A stretch of DNA of 22,018 nt from JACPVU01 sp964373255 (GCA_964373255.1 CAYJTG010000012.1:1-22018); one strand, 5' to 3'. Shown: positions 12,587 through 20,442, counted from the first letter of the stretch. Translations and numbers: made by a program. The notes: generated by a model not told the origin, from the letters alone.

Positions 12587-13180
12587 ATGAATTTTAACTT
12601 CAAATCGAATGAAGAAATTGAAGGTTATCTGGTTGGGTTAATTATTGGCGATGGACATATAGAACCTAAAACAAACAGAACTGTCGTAGCATCGAATAAC
12701 AAAAATTTTATAGAAAAAATTTGTAGACTTTTTGATACACTAAACTACAAATATTCTATATTTCATGACAAATCTGCAACAGTCTGGAAGATTTCTATAA
12801 ATTCTAAGAAATTCCACAATACTCTAACACAAAAATATGGTATTCCTTCTGGTAATAAAACATTTGCGGATTTCAAACCAATATTAAAAGAAAATCAACA
12901 AAACTGTTTTATTGCAGGAATATTTGATGCAGAAGGTTGGCCTGAAAAAGATAAAGGAAAATATCTTAAAGTAAGGGTGAAAATGAAGAACGAAACAGTA
13001 ACTTCTTACATAAGAAAAATACTTTATAATGAAGGTTTCCAACCAAAAGGGCACAGAAAATCAGAAGGATCATTCGTCGTCGAAGTAAATAAACAGCCAA
13101 ATGTAAGGAAGTTCTACGAAACTTTCAACCTTTTACATCCTAAATGGTTGTTGGTAAGAAAATCTTCTTCTGCTGGCTGA
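12587..13180 (+). CDS. LAGLIDADG homing endonuclease (197 aa)
   Basis: Two intact motifs: EGYLVGLIIGDGHI with Asp22, and CFIAGIFDAEGWP with Glu116; both active-site acids and the helix-packing Gly are present, so it looks active. It would cut the intron-free 16S near GTCAGTAT. Start ATG 12587 is preceded by GGTGAT at 7-10 bases, a proper Shine-Dalgarno, unlike the leaderless neighbours. That site can be sequestered by an upstream 10-bp stem. The stop codon lies 2-3 bases before the 3' splice point, so this ORF stays inside the intron. Codon use is A/T-rich. Confidence 0.9.
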   Translation: MNFNFKSNEEIEGYLVGLIIGDGHIEPKTNRTVVASNNKNFIEKICRLFDTLNYKYSIFHDKSATVWKISINSKKFHNTLTQKYGIPSGNKTFADFKPILKENQQNCFIAGIFDAEGWPEKDKGKYLKVRVKMKNETVTSYIRKILYNEGFQPKGHRKSEGSFVVEVNKQPNVRKFYETFNLLHPKWLLVRKSSSAG

Positions 13181-13295
13181 AGGCCTGAATTTCCGGGGAT
13201 ACACGCGGCCTACAATGCGTAGGACAATGGGATGCAACCGCGTAAGCGGAAGCCAACCTCTTAAACCTACGCCTAGTTCGAATCGTGGGCTGCAA

Positions 13296-13888
13296 GATTG
13301 CTAACGAAAAACTATAATACCACCCAACGATAAATAGAGAGTATGAATACACCCTCAATATCTGTATATGAAAAAGCACTTTACTCGAAGAAAATAGCGG
13401 CAACTTTTTTATTACCGCTAATTGAGTTCGAGTTCGCTTTTCATGGAGCACAAAAACCAGCAATAACGCAAGCAAGATCAAATCTAAATCAATTAAAAAC
13501 TTTGTTCAAGATTTGTAAAAAACACGGTTGGATATCAACTAAACGAATTACAAAACTTGGTAATAAAGATGAATATTGGTTTAAAATTACAAATTCAGGA
13601 TTTATGGAGATATATGATATTGCTGGTCCTATGGCAGATAAAAATAAAGATAAGTGGGCCATGTTGCTTTGCGAAAGGGCAAAAGGTACGGAAAAAAATA
13701 GAGAAGCCAAAAAGTTTGTTCTTTTTCTGTTAAGAAAGTCAAAACGTAATATGACAACTAATGAAATATGTCTAAGAACAAGAAGACTTCCATATACAGT
13801 AACAAGACACTTACGAAAATTAGAAAAAGAGGGCTTAGTTAAAAAAGATGTCGATGGATGGATAGCGAAGCGGTAACAGTCCAGCAAA
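13296..13888 (+). other. 16S insertion I12: intron with wHTH ORF (about 593 nt)
   Basis: It lies between GTGGGCTGCAA and CTCGCCCACGTG. Base pairing GATTG / CAGTC plus neighbouring bases. The GCAA repeat at both ends makes the exact cut uncertain by 4 bases. Confidence 0.85.
13343..13876 (+). CDS. Intron-encoded double winged-helix protein without a nuclease domain (177 aa)
   Basis: Two DNA-binding-like domains. About residues 30-90 carry a wHTH with QARSNLNQLKTLFKICKKHG and a wing ending EYWFKITNSGF. About residues 120-177 carry a second, clearer wHTH, NMTTNEICLRTRRLPYTVTR with HLRKLEKEGLVKKDVDGW. No LAGLIDADG or other nuclease motif is seen between them. It could be a homing-endonuclease relative that lost its catalytic part, or a regulator or maturase of the intron. 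It is not recognised as a known family. Start ATG 13343 follows AACTATAATA (13310-13319) at TATA spacing. Contained within the intron; the stop is 12 bases before the splice point. Confidence 0.7.
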   Translation: MNTPSISVYEKALYSKKIAATFLLPLIEFEFAFHGAQKPAITQARSNLNQLKTLFKICKKHGWISTKRITKLGNKDEYWFKITNSGFMEIYDIAGPMADKNKDKWAMLLCERAKGTEKNREAKKFVLFLLRKSKRNMTTNEICLRTRRLPYTVTRHLRKLEKEGLVKKDVDGWIAKR

Positions 13889-13933
13889 CTCGCCCACGTG
13901 AAGCCGGAATCTCTAGTAAGCGAAGGTCATCAT

Positions 13934-14105
13934 AGATGCAATGGCAAGATGAATAATTGACTGAACAAATCTGGCACGCTTTTCTTTAAGACAGATGATT
14001 AAGAGTACGGGCGATTAGCGTTATGCTATCAAGACTTGACTCTGATGTCGGCGAGAAAAGCATCTGTTCAGTTGCAGCACTATGATGCTATTGCACCTGT
14101 GGAAT
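13934..14105 (+). other. 16S insertion I13: ORF-less intron (172 nt)
   Basis: It splits GCGAAGGTCATCAT / CTTTCGCTGAATACG, a hairpin loop of 16S. Base helix TGCAATGGC (13937-13945) / GCTATTGCA, 9 bp with G-T. Inner strands TGAACA..GCTTTTCT and AGAAAAGC..TGTTCA pair, giving a branched fold. No supported ORF. Confidence 0.8.
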
Positions 14106-14112
14106 CTTTCGC

Positions 14113-14150
<38 letters not shown>

Positions 14151-14216
14151 GTCAACCGAGTGGAGTCTTGGTGAGGCCTATGATGAATAGTTCGAACCAA
14201 GAAGCTGCAAGGTGGA

Positions 14217-14246
14217 TTAATTTCGAGAACAAAGTGTCTCGGAAGT
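14217..14246 (+). other. 16S insertion I14: about 30-nt hairpin near the 3' end
   Basis: It splits GCAAGGTGGA / CTAAAGTCGTAAC in the 3' strand of helix 44. Hairpin TTCGAGA/TCTCGGA. It may be a short intron or a retained helix extension. Confidence 0.55.
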
Positions 14247-14298
14247 CTAAAGTCGTAACAAGGTAGCCGTACGGGAACGTGCGGCTGGATCACCTCCT

Positions 14299-14509
14299 AA
14301 ATTTTATTTTACAAGACAGATAAACGCATTTCATGCGTCGGTTTGTTCGTAAGATAGAATTGATTTTATGCGACATCGTGTGCGTTTTTGATAGACTGCC
14401 AATTCCGAAGAAGTCGAAAGGCTTCCTGGATCTCGTAGAACTCGTGTTTTATAAGATGTTCATACCTTCATCCTTAATTTTTTAAAGTTTCACTAACTTA
14501 GCATAGAAT
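14299..14509 (+). other. 16S trailer and spacer to the PQQ-like gene
   Basis: Contains the 3' strand of the 16S processing helix (14457-14472, TGTTCATACCTTCATC) and hairpins such as AACGCATTTCATGCGT. The TATA box ATTTTTTAAAG (14477-14487) lies 23-33 bases before the next ATG. No tRNA follows 16S directly. Confidence 0.6.
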
Positions 14510-15925
14510 ATGGAAAAATATTTAGATGCGGATAGAAATAGTTCATACAAATCATCGGAAGAAAAGAAGTACACAAATATAAAAGAAAATTTTGATGAGC
14601 AGCCAAAAGAAGAGAAAATAGTCGCGATAGACTATGATAGGGATGTAAGAGTGTCAGAAGGTGCTGGCATTTTTTCTACACCGATTATAGAGAGCGATAA
14701 ATTATATTTTGGTTCTTATGACAAGAATCTTTATTGCATTTCAAAATACGACGGCTCTCTTTTATGGAAGTTTACTACAGGTGGTCCAGTAAGTTCATCA
14801 CCATTTCTTTACGACTCGAAGATATTTTTCGGTTCTGACGATACATTTATTTACTGCATATCAGCAAAAGATGGAAGCTTGGTATGGAAAGTCAAAACAG
14901 GAGGGCGTGTAATATCCTCGCCTGCCATTTTGGATGGTGTGGTTTATTGCGGTTCTAATGACAGAAAGCTTTATGCTATTGATGCGGAGAGCGGATCAAA
15001 TATATGGAGTTTTGAGACTGGTAACGTAATAATATCATCCCCAGCTGTTGTAGGTGATTACGTATATTTCGGCTCTTATGATACTAATTTTTATTGCGTA
15101 GAAAGACATGAGAAAACACTTAAATGGAAATTCCGAACTTATTCTCATATAGGTTCTACACCATTAATTACTGATAATAATGGGAATGAAATAAGCAGAC
15201 CTATATCTACAAGATTACATTCGTTGAAAAATTTGGAAGAAGGATTAGTACATTTTGGGTCTTTAGACAATCGACATTATGCTCTTTCAATTGACGGGGA
15301 TCTGTTGTGGAACTTTAAAACTAATCATTTTGTCGCAACATGCCCAACAGTGTATAAGAATACAATTTATTTCGGCTCTTACGACAAATACTTTTATGCA
15401 CTAAAAGCAAGTAGTGGCGATTTTGTTTGGAGATGCCTAACGAATGGCGGGATCGAATCTTCGCCTATTATAAAAAATGATACTATATTTTTTGGCTCTG
15501 TTGACGGATTTATCTATGCGCTGCGATTAGATGGTTTCATGGAATGGAAGTTCATGACAAACCATACAGTTGGCTGTTCACCAATAATAAATAATGATAT
15601 TATTTTTATTGGGTCTTTTGATGGCTATTTGTATTCGCTGACACTTGATGGCGAACTTATATGGAAATTCAGAACAGGATACGAATTCGGGCCGCCAAAG
15701 TTTAGCGACAAGATAAATGAGCTGATAACGCCCACTACTAAAAAATTCATACCCATATGGAAACCAGAGACGATTAAGAGCGACCCAATCAAAATAGGGC
15801 AAAAAGATACGTATGGCGGCTTTGGTGGTGATAACAGCATGGTATCTTACGGATCTGCATTTGTTGCGAAATCGTATATTGGACAGCCACACTATAAACA
15901 GCGACGCGGGGCATATGATAAGTAA
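14510..15925 (+). CDS. PQQ-like (WD40-like) eight-bladed beta-propeller protein
   Basis: 471 aa. After a polar N-terminus (about 1-50) come eight repeats of about 40 residues built as S[ST]P-x(5-7)-[IV]YFGS-xD-x-x-x-Y[CA][IL]-x(4-6)-G-x-x-x-W-x-[FV]-x-T. FGS/CGS/IGS occurs eight times and a Trp ends each blade (LLWKFTTGG, LVWKVKTGG, LIWKFRTG). This is the PQQ-binding/BamB-like propeller family. There is no signal peptide and no TM, so it is probably cytoplasmic, and no dehydrogenase motifs suggest real PQQ chemistry; a protein-binding scaffold is more likely. A C-terminal tail of about 70 residues is Lys/Gly/Tyr-rich. It lies oddly between 16S and tRNA-Ala, on the same strand and with its own TATA box, so it breaks the rRNA operon. 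Confidence 0.85.
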   Translation: MEKYLDADRNSSYKSSEEKKYTNIKENFDEQPKEEKIVAIDYDRDVRVSEGAGIFSTPIIESDKLYFGSYDKNLYCISKYDGSLLWKFTTGGPVSSSPFLYDSKIFFGSDDTFIYCISAKDGSLVWKVKTGGRVISSPAILDGVVYCGSNDRKLYAIDAESGSNIWSFETGNVIISSPAVVGDYVYFGSYDTNFYCVERHEKTLKWKFRTYSHIGSTPLITDNNGNEISRPISTRLHSLKNLEEGLVHFGSLDNRHYALSIDGDLLWNFKTNHFVATCPTVYKNTIYFGSYDKYFYALKASSGDFVWRCLTNGGIESSPIIKNDTIFFGSVDGFIYALRLDGFMEWKFMTNHTVGCSPIINNDIIFIGSFDGYLYSLTLDGELIWKFRTGYEFGPPKFSDKINELITPTTKKFIPIWKPETIKSDPIKIGQKDTYGGFGGDNSMVSYGSAFVAKSYIGQPHYKQRRGAYDK

Positions 15926-15997
15926 AAATACATATAAACGAAAACTCTCTTTCTAACAATTTATTTAAACAATGATGTTCTTTATTACATAATTCAT

Positions 15998-16104
15998 GGG
16001 CTGTTAGATCAACTGGAAGATCGCTTGCTTTGCACTGAGAGGGGAAATAATATCCCTTCTCTCGGTATAGCAAGAGGCTGGGGGTTCGAGTCCCCCACAG
16101 TCCA
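15998..16104 (+). tRNA. tRNA-Ala(TGC) with canonical 34-nt intron
   Basis: Acceptor GGGCTGT pairs with ACAGTCC, discriminator A 16104. D arm GATC/GATC. T arm GGGGG-TTCGAGT-CCCCC. Anticodon stem CTTGC (16024-16028) with GCAAG (16070-16074). Anticodon TGC at 16031-16033. The intron 16035-16068 is between positions 37 and 38, the usual archaeal site; its CTGAGAG...CTCTCGG and GGG/CCC stems make the bulge-helix-bulge. In most archaea tRNA-Ala sits in the 16S-23S spacer, so this is its remnant position. TATA TTTATTTAAAC at 15960-15970; T5 run at 16117 after the gene. Confidence 0.93.
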
Positions 16105-16117
16105 CTAATACAAACTA

Positions 16118-16459
16118 TTACAAACTTTTTGATACTATCTTCTCTATTTTGAAGAATTTTCTTGTAAATTCCAGCGCTTGGCGTGGCATGAATTTTTTAC
16201 ATGTGTATATGTCAACACTTAAAAATGGATATGGTTTGTACCAGAAATAAAAATGACATCCGGATTCTTCCCAGTAGATATATGCTGAAAATCCATAACG
16301 CGGATTTTTTCTTACTTTTGGGCCCCAGACAGCTTTCATCTTTAGTAATTTGGAAAGATTAAACAAATACTGTGATATTAGTTTTTTGTTTATACTAATT
16401 CCACAAGTCCCTTCTATTATCATTCTTTGCCTAAAAATATCAGGACATAGGTCTTTCAT
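16118..16459 (-). CDS. AdoMet decarboxylase-like (SpeD/SpeH superfamily) pyruvoyl protein
   Basis: 113 aa, the length of class 1B AdoMetDC proenzymes. Match to the SpeD-like group: CPDIFRQRMIIEGT at the start, a helix LISQYLFNLSKLLKM, then YWEESGCHFYFWYKPYPFLS and VDIYTCKKF. Glu65-Ser66 is the expected self-cleavage site, Ser66 becoming the pyruvoyl group. Cys87 in DIYTC matches the catalytic Cys. The catalytic His five residues after the Ser in classic AdoMetDC is Tyr71 here, with His69 close by. Classic enzymes make decarboxylated AdoMet for spermidine; some SpeD homologues decarboxylate arginine or ornithine instead, so the substrate is open. Divergent from the cupin, with an 85-base shared upstream region. 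The 3' end is 14 bases past tRNA-Ala on the opposite strand. Confidence 0.7.
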   Translation of the reverse strand: MKDLCPDIFRQRMIIEGTCGISINKKLISQYLFNLSKLLKMKAVWGPKVRKNPRYGFSAYIYWEESGCHFYFWYKPYPFLSVDIYTCKKFMPRQALEFTRKFFKIEKIVSKSL

Positions 16460-16544
16460 AAATTAGATTTGAAAGTAGTCTATTTAATCTATAGTGAACC
16501 GCTTTAAATGAACAACAACATAATTCATTAAAGGGGTTGGTTTT

Positions 16545-16913
16545 ATGGCAGAAACGCATAATATGGAAGTTAAAAGTTTCGATTCTCCGGACGAGCTGAG
16601 GAGTTTTGACAAAGGCAAAGTTGAACTGATAAAAATCGGCGGTGCGATGGTTGGCAGAGCCGTGTTCCAGCCAGGATGGAGATGGTCTGAGTCTGTAAAG
16701 CCAATAGCGAAGACAGAAAGCTGCGAAGCACCACATTTTCAATATCATGTCTCTGGAACACTTCACGTTGTGATGGACGACGGAACAGAAAAGGACGTGA
16801 AAGCGGGTGAAGTTTCGCTTTTAGGCGCTGGGCACGATGCGTGGGTAGTTGGAAACGAACCTGTTGTAGTGGTTGATTTTCAAGGCATGTTTGACTACGC
16901 TAAAAATCTGTGA
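16545..16913 (+). CDS. Small single-domain cupin
   Basis: 122 aa forming one cupin beta-barrel. First metal motif: APHFQYHVSGTLHVVMDDG with His64 and His68 and the Gly turn. Second motif: GEVSLLGAGHDAWVVGNEP with His97. Hydrophobic strand VVVVDFQG ends the barrel. The spacing fits a mononuclear metal site. No added domain identifies a substrate; such proteins serve as dioxygenases, isomerases or sensors. Start ATG 16545 follows GGGGTTGG as ribosome-binding site and a CTTTAAATG (16502-16510) box. Single-gene unit; a divergent SpeD-like gene lies upstream and the 23S promoter downstream. Confidence 0.85.
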   Translation: MAETHNMEVKSFDSPDELRSFDKGKVELIKIGGAMVGRAVFQPGWRWSESVKPIAKTESCEAPHFQYHVSGTLHVVMDDGTEKDVKAGEVSLLGAGHDAWVVGNEPVVVVDFQGMFDYAKNL

Positions 16914-16930
16914 GGGAACTCTACACAGAA

Positions 16931-16944
16931 TAACCTTTTAATAC
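16931..16944 (+). promoter_or_regulatory. BRE/TATA promoter of the 23S transcript
   Basis: TAACCTTTTAATAC, closely like the 16S promoter core (TTTAACCTTTAAATGC). Expected start near 16968. Confidence 0.5.
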
Positions 16945-17400
16945 TTTAAAATATCTATTACGATGTTGAGGCGTATATTTGATGCGTCTGTCTGCGTGGG
17001 GTCTGAATCCTGCGCGTTTCTTTTGTGACGATTTGCGAAAGCAGATCTGAGGCAATATTTTACAAGCTTAACCAAAGCTATTCAGAGTCATCATAATTTT
17101 GTGAGAGAATTGTGATTATGGCAGATGGTGAGCGATTAATAATCCCTCTCTCTATGCTTTTTCTCTGGATAGTTTATGCGTGGTGAAGTGTTTATAATTA
17201 CTGCAAAAATCTAACGATTTTTGCGTTAATTGCAGCGCACCAGTATTTTGGATGCGTCACAGTGCAGATGAAGGGTAAGAATATAGAAAAGAGCGGCAAA
17301 ACAGAAGGGATAACGCTTTAGTGTGCCCTACACAAACCCGTTTCTGTCTATGCATTACTTTTCTATTTTTATGAAGCAGTCATAGGAAGCCCAGAACAAA
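16945..17400 (+). other. 23S rRNA leader, about 450 bases, folded, no gene
   Basis: Hairpins: GATTTGC-GAAA-GCAGATC near 17030-17047; GCAAAAATC-TAAC-GATTTTTGC near 17203-17224; and a long pair ATAGAAAAG (17283-17291) with CTTTTCTAT (about 17358-17366) enclosing AGCG/CGCT-type and ACAGAA/TTCTGT stems. No ORF. The 23S processing-stem partner would be downstream of 23S, outside the window. No SRP or RNase P RNA signature was recognised. Confidence 0.5.
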
Positions 17401-17494
17401 GATAGCTAGCTCCCAAGCTGTCAGGAGGATTGCTTGGCTCGAGAGGAGACGAAGGTCGTGGCAAGCTGCGAAAAGCTGCGGCGAGGCGCATGCA

Positions 17495-18430
17495 TGTCTG
17501 GAGTTAACAAATTAATTTATATCGATGAATATACAATAAAGATATGATAAGCAAAAATCGCGTTCTAGTGAAAGAAAAATTCGGAGAAGATGTAAAACGT
17601 ATACTGCACACTAAAGGCATCAGTCAGAACAAATTCTCAAAAGAAATCGGCGTATCGGCACCAACTTTATCAGAATATCTAAATTTAAAGTTCAGCATGC
17701 CGTTACAAATTTTTAATATAATAAGCGAAAAGGTTGCCCTTGAAAATGCAGGTATGTATATTTCAACGATGACGAATAACAGAGAAATACATAGAAAGCT
17801 TGCACTGGAAAATGAAAATTTTATTAAAAAAAGAAACAAATTCAAAATAGGCGAACCAAAAACGCGAGAAATTGCAGCCAAGGCTGGTAGAATAGGTGGA
17901 ATCAGGGGCGGCCCAAAGGTCGCTGAAATACTGATGAAACAAGGCAGGGGCATTTTTAGCAAGCAGCACAACAGATCATTTTATGGAAAGAAAGGCGGGA
18001 AAACTGTTGTAGCAAAGCACTTAGGCCCATTTTCACCAGATTATTACAAACTAGATAAAAATGGCTGCCAGTCTAACCCCGAACGTATCACATATGACCA
18101 TCTAAAAAAGTTAGACAATGATATTATATCTATAAACAAAAATTCTAAATATTGGTTCAAATGTGGTGAAAGGATTCTAAGACTAGACTTCTATTTACCA
18201 ACGTATAACATATTTGTGGAAGTATGTGGTTGCCTTGGCGATCCAAGGTATCGCGATAAGGCAGAAAGACTGAAATTAATCCTAGATAACAACCCGAATA
18301 TTAGGATTATACTGATAGTTAACGATATGGAACTTGCAATGGAAGAATTAAAACCTATAATCCATTTCAAGCAGATTCTTGAATTAGTTTCGTTAGACGA
18401 TATAAAAACAGTTAATTCTAGGCAGTGGAA
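17495..18430 (+). other. 23S insertion J1: intron with VSR-like nuclease (about 936 nt)
   Basis: It lies between GAGGCGCATGCAT and AGCCTTCGAACCGCAG, near the 5' end of 23S. Base pairing GAGTTAAC / GTTAATTC with one G-T. Boundary uncertain by about 5 bases. Confidence 0.8.
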
Positions 18431-18455
18431 AGCCTTCGAACCGCAGATTGCCTAA
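17544..18455 (+). CDS. HTH + NUMOD3 + VSR/PD-(D/E)XK-like homing endonuclease (303 aa)
   Basis: Three parts. Residues about 13-62: an Xre-type helix-turn-helix (GISQNKFSKEIGVSAPTLSE). About 108-160: a Gly/Lys/Arg-rich segment with GRIGGIRGG and YGKKGGKTVV, like the NUMOD3 DNA-binding repeats of phage and intron endonucleases. About 175-275: a VSR/EDxHD-type PD-(D/E)XK nuclease core, with NPERITYDHL (Glu180), LRLDFYLPTYNIFVEVCG (Asp215 and Glu226) and a strand IRIILIV. It would cut DNA at the intron-free 23S site. VSR-like homing enzymes are best known from phages and bacterial introns, so one in an archaeal rRNA intron is unusual. TATA box AATTAATTTATATC (about 17510-17523) precedes ATG 17544. 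The last about 8 codons are 23S exon. Confidence 0.82.
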   Translation: MISKNRVLVKEKFGEDVKRILHTKGISQNKFSKEIGVSAPTLSEYLNLKFSMPLQIFNIISEKVALENAGMYISTMTNNREIHRKLALENENFIKKRNKFKIGEPKTREIAAKAGRIGGIRGGPKVAEILMKQGRGIFSKQHNRSFYGKKGGKTVVAKHLGPFSPDYYKLDKNGCQSNPERITYDHLKKLDNDIISINKNSKYWFKCGERILRLDFYLPTYNIFVEVCGCLGDPRYRDKAERLKLILDNNPNIRIILIVNDMELAMEELKPIIHFKQILELVSLDDIKTVNSRQWKAFEPQIA

Positions 18456-19108
18456 TGGGACATCCCATTAATTCCATTTCGGGAAGATAAATGGACGTAG
18501 CGCAGCTACGTCAGTCGGTTTCCTGATATGGAAGTCGAACGCGGAGAATTGAAGCATCTTATTAACCGCAGGAAGAGAAAGAAATTTCGATGCCGTTAGT
18601 AATGGCGAATGAAAGCGGCACAGGGCAAACTGAAGCTACGCAGAAATGCGGTGCGATGTGGTGTTCGGACCCGTGTCTGTCCTCGCTTGGTGACGGGAAG
18701 TGGGCTGGAAAGCCCTACGCGAAAGGGTGAAAGTCCCGTACCGGAAGCCGAGAAGGATAATGGCGGGTATCCAGAGTACAACTGGTCGAATTACCAGTTG
18801 GAATACGGGTCTCATCTAGACCCAACCCTAAAAACTCCTCGAGTCCGATATAGTAGTAGTACCGTGAGGGAAAGCTTAAAAGTAACCGTAATAGGTGCTG
18901 AAAAGAACATGAAACCTGGCAGCTACAGTTAGGTGGGTAACGCGCACGCAAGTGCGACGAATCCATCGTCCGTTTCGAAAAACGGGGCAGGGAGTTTTAT
19001 CTCGTGGCGAGGCTAAGGCCTTTGGCCGGAGCCGCAGCGAAAGCAAGTCCCTTTTAGGGCACGTGTGAAAGCGCGTACAGTCACGGGATAAAGACCCGAA
19101 AATCTGGG

Positions 19109-19933
19109 AGTGAGTAGAGGTTTGTTAGTGTCTTGGCAACCGAATATAGAAAACGAGATAAAGTTGCCCTGCCTAAATAACAAACATGAAAGTAAAAAAT
19201 AAAAAGATTCTGCTAGCAAGATTAATAGGGTTGCTTCTAACAGATGGAAGTTTGTCACAAATTAAAAAAACAAAGGTTTGGCGAATTTCTTTCATATCTA
19301 ATTCAGAAAAACTGGTTTCTGAGTTTGAAAGACTTGCTTTTGAACTGTTTCAAATAAGATTTACGAAAGAACATTACAAAGGCGCCATACAAATTAAACA
19401 TACAATAAACAGAAAATATGTGGAAGAGATGTTGAATTATTCACCAACCTATAGAACACTCACAAAGAATGGCAAAGAAACAGAAGCAATAATACCAGAA
19501 TTTATAAAGAACCAAAAGAATCTTGCAAGAGAATTCTTAAAGTATGCGTTCACTGGTGATGGTACAGTGATTTTCAACATAGGAAAAGCAAAATACGGAT
19601 TCAGGTTTGACAGATGTGTTAAACTTTACTGTGAACATACAAGCCTAAGAAAACAGTATTTTGAACTTCTAGAAAGATTGAACTATAAGCCTACTATGTT
19701 AAAAGACGCGGTACTTCTAAGAAAGCCTGAAAATATAAGGAAATTTACAAAAGAAATCTGTTTTATTGAAGGCGTTAAGATTTCTGGAAATGGCTTGTGG
19801 AATGGAATAACAAAAGCAAATCTTCTGAGATTTGCAGCAAATTCCTACAATCTCAAGCCAAAAGAATTAGGAAAAACAAAAGATTATATTCACACAAACC
19901 TTGTAAATCTCATTCTCAGATCGGGATACCAGA
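19109..19933 (+). other. 23S insertion J2: intron with LAGLIDADG ORF (about 825 nt)
   Basis: It lies between GACCCGAAAATCTGG and TGATCTAGCCCTGGGC, a site where archaeal 23S introns are expected to hit conserved sequence. Splice points uncertain by a few bases. Confidence 0.82.
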
Positions 19934-19941
19934 TGATCTAG
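19186..19941 (+). CDS. LAGLIDADG homing endonuclease (251 aa)
   Basis: Two motifs: LARLIGLLLTDGSL with Asp20, and EFLKYAFTGDGTV with Asp125. Same arrangement as the 265-aa protein in 16S intron I5 (LLTDG first motif, similar KYVEEMLNYSPTYRT vs KLAEKMFQLSKSYRT middle part), so the two are paralogues adapted to different rRNA targets. Both active-site acids are present. It would recognise 23S around TGATCTAGCC. It ends with stop TAG inside the conserved exon (TGATCTAG), about 8 bases past the splice site. Start ATG 19186 is preceded by A-rich sequence; no strong TATA at 25-30 bases. Confidence 0.88.
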   Translation: MKVKNKKILLARLIGLLLTDGSLSQIKKTKVWRISFISNSEKLVSEFERLAFELFQIRFTKEHYKGAIQIKHTINRKYVEEMLNYSPTYRTLTKNGKETEAIIPEFIKNQKNLAREFLKYAFTGDGTVIFNIGKAKYGFRFDRCVKLYCEHTSLRKQYFELLERLNYKPTMLKDAVLLRKPENIRKFTKEICFIEGVKISGNGLWNGITKANLLRFAANSYNLKPKELGKTKDYIHTNLVNLILRSGYQMI

Positions 19942-20034
19942 CCCTGGGCAGGATGAAGCCTGACGAAAGTCGGGTGGAGGTCCGATACCAGTTATGGTAC
20001 AAACCTTTTGGGTGACCTGGGGCTAGGGGTGAAA

Positions 20035-20442
20035 TTCTGAGAATAGCGAAGCTATTCTAGAATTTGCTGTTCTCGGAACACCAAATTCGGGGAGAAGAAA
20101 AGATTTAAAAAGATTGTGGAAGTATGAAAATGCATGGTCGATAAAGGCGAAATAGGAAGATACAATGACAGTTCGTCACTTCGTGAAATGTATAAACAAC
20201 ATATACCAGGGTGTATGATTCATAAAAAACTTGGAGAAACCGTTTCTGCTAGGCGACCTACTGGTAAAAAACAAAATAATAGATTACCAGTCTACAGAGG
20301 AAAGCTTGTAGAAAGAAATAGAGAATATTTTGTTGTCGGCTCTAAAGGTGACTTTGGACCCATTCAACTCGAAGACGAAGTGTATATAGTGCATTGGCAT
20401 CATCTATACCCAAGGTAATTTTCTTCTCCTTGAACATCAAAA
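20035..20442 (+). other. 23S insertion J3: intron with small ORF, possibly nested (about 408 nt)
   Basis: It lies between GGGGTGAAA and GCCAATCGAATCTGG. A 15-bp helix (20086-20101 region with ...TTTTCTTCTCC.. at about 20418-20433) marks the base. However, 51 extra bases (20035-20085) lie between the exon and that helix, holding hairpin GAATAGC/GCTATTC inside AAATTCT/AGAATTT. This may be a separate insert at the same junction (twintron-like). Confidence 0.75.
20134..20418 (+). CDS. Intron-encoded 94-aa protein of unknown family (FGPI protein B)
   Basis: MVDKGEIGRYND... with no nuclease motif. The N-terminal half is basic and polar (YKQHIPGCMIHKKLGETVSA, RRPTGKKQNN). The C-terminal half is beta-rich and ends EYFVVGSKGDFGPIQLEDEV then YIVHWHHLYPR. 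That end aligns with the 75-aa protein of 16S intron I2 over FGPI, Asp, Tyr-x-Val and the final YP. TATA GATTTAAAAA (20102-20111) is 23-32 bases before ATG 20134, so probably leaderless. The stop (20416-20418) falls just before the base helix. A small SH3-like or RNA-binding barrel is a guess. Confidence 0.6.
   Translation: MVDKGEIGRYNDSSSLREMYKQHIPGCMIHKKLGETVSARRPTGKKQNNRLPVYRGKLVERNREYFVVGSKGDFGPIQLEDEVYIVHWHHLYPR

Larger units (their letters stand above)
12436..13182 (+). other. 16S insertion I11: intron with LAGLIDADG ORF (about 747 nt)
   Basis: It lies between GGTCAGTAT and GCCTGAATTTCCGGGG. Base helix GCAGAAG (12439-12445) / CTTCTGC (13167-13173). Confidence 0.85.

Noticed and set aside
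18609..18932. 107-codon ORF in 23S
   Set aside because: Lies wholly in conserved 23S domain I exon sequence; a frame shadow of rRNA.
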